A DNA stretch of 47,126 nucleotides from Nostoc sp. NMS7 (GTDB lineage: Bacteria > Cyanobacteriota > Cyanobacteriia > Cyanobacteriales > Nostocaceae): positions 1 through 47,126 of the forward strand of contig NZ_JABXKJ010000184.1 of assembly GCF_017115085.1 (NCBI RefSeq), read 5' to 3'. A program made the translations under genes and the position numbers. This document shows, piece by piece, positions 46,947-47,126 of this stretch. Position 1 is the stretch's first letter. Every line of letters starts with the position of its first letter. The notes under the pieces were generated by a model. It did no database searches, was not told the DNA's origin, and saw only the letters and a list, made by a program, of their open reading frames with translations.

Positions 46947-47126
46947 TAAGGGAAATGGGGGGACAAGGGGACAAGAAGAAGCGGAAGGTTGTTTCTGTGA
47001 TTGGGTTTTGAATTCTACGCCACTTGTGAGTCATTTACAATAAATATATTATAAAATTTTAGTATCCGCTGAATAAATAGGGGATAGGAAGAAAAATAAG
47101 AGGATACAAAGGGTCACACCGGATTG
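46947..47126. other. spacer to the window end
   Basis: It starts with a 'GGGAAATGGGGGGACAAGGGG' type short repeat and continues AT-rich. No gene start is visible before the window ends. Confidence 0.5.

Overview
The window is chromosomal DNA from a filamentous, heterocyst-type cyanobacterium of the Nostoc/Anabaena group. The evidence is the photosystem I genes psaF, psaJ and psaL, a ferredoxin-dependent glutamate synthase, cyanobacterial families such as DUF1825 and DUF1997, very frequent HIP1 octamers (GCGATCGC), and the short degenerate repeats that fill the spacers (runs of 'ATCCAAA' and 'GGGGAGT', and families built on 'TTCTCTACGAGACGCT'). No rRNA or tRNA gene, CRISPR array, prophage or intact insertion sequence was found. 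Most genes are conserved housekeeping genes separated by repeat-rich, AT-rich spacers.

Layout. 1-5.7 kb: a secreted caspase-fold protein whose catalytic His/Cys are replaced by Tyr/Ser, ATP sulfurylase (sat), a broken Uma2-type gene and tsaD. 5.7-8.8 kb: psaF-psaJ, psaL, then gmk and a RemA-type gene on the opposite strand. 8.8-12.6 kb: a repeat spacer, a DUF29 gene cut by a nonsense codon, and a minus-strand run tyrS-pyrF-unknown. 12.6-17.2 kb: a class A penicillin-binding protein, DUF1825, a TM2 protein, a helix-hairpin-helix protein and signal peptidase I. 17.2-18.7 kb is a 1.5 kb AT-rich gap. 18.7-25.3 kb: a polysaccharide deacetylase and the large ferredoxin-GOGAT gene. 25.3-28.7 kb: a secreted phosphodiester-glycosidase-type protein, a cupin of the mannose-6-phosphate isomerase family and an IscA-type Fe-S protein. 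28.7-35.1 kb: the str cluster rpsL-rpsG-fusA-tuf-rpsJ and a Lon-N-domain protein. 35.4-44.3 kb: pheA, DUF1997, rnhB, rne, a long radical SAM protein and a STAS protein. 44.3-47.1 kb: a small unknown gene behind a CRP-type operator, a TnpB remnant, and a DapL-like aminotransferase.

Genes that plausibly act together: psaF/psaJ/psaL build the edge and trimer interface of photosystem I. rpsL to rpsJ supply the ribosome and elongation factors, and a near-perfect promoter precedes rpsL. rne and rnhB lie 8 bases apart and probably form one mRNA behind an 831-base spacer, downstream of a radical SAM gene. remA and gmk are same-strand neighbours, as in many bacteria.

I did not find a clearly new multi-gene system. 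The best leads are the Tyr/Ser caspase homologue with a Tat-like leader, the CRP-type site in front of an unknown 67-residue protein, palindromic intergenic repeats translated inside the radical SAM gene, and several small inverted-repeat (MITE-like) elements, one with 13-bp perfect ends between psaL and gmk.
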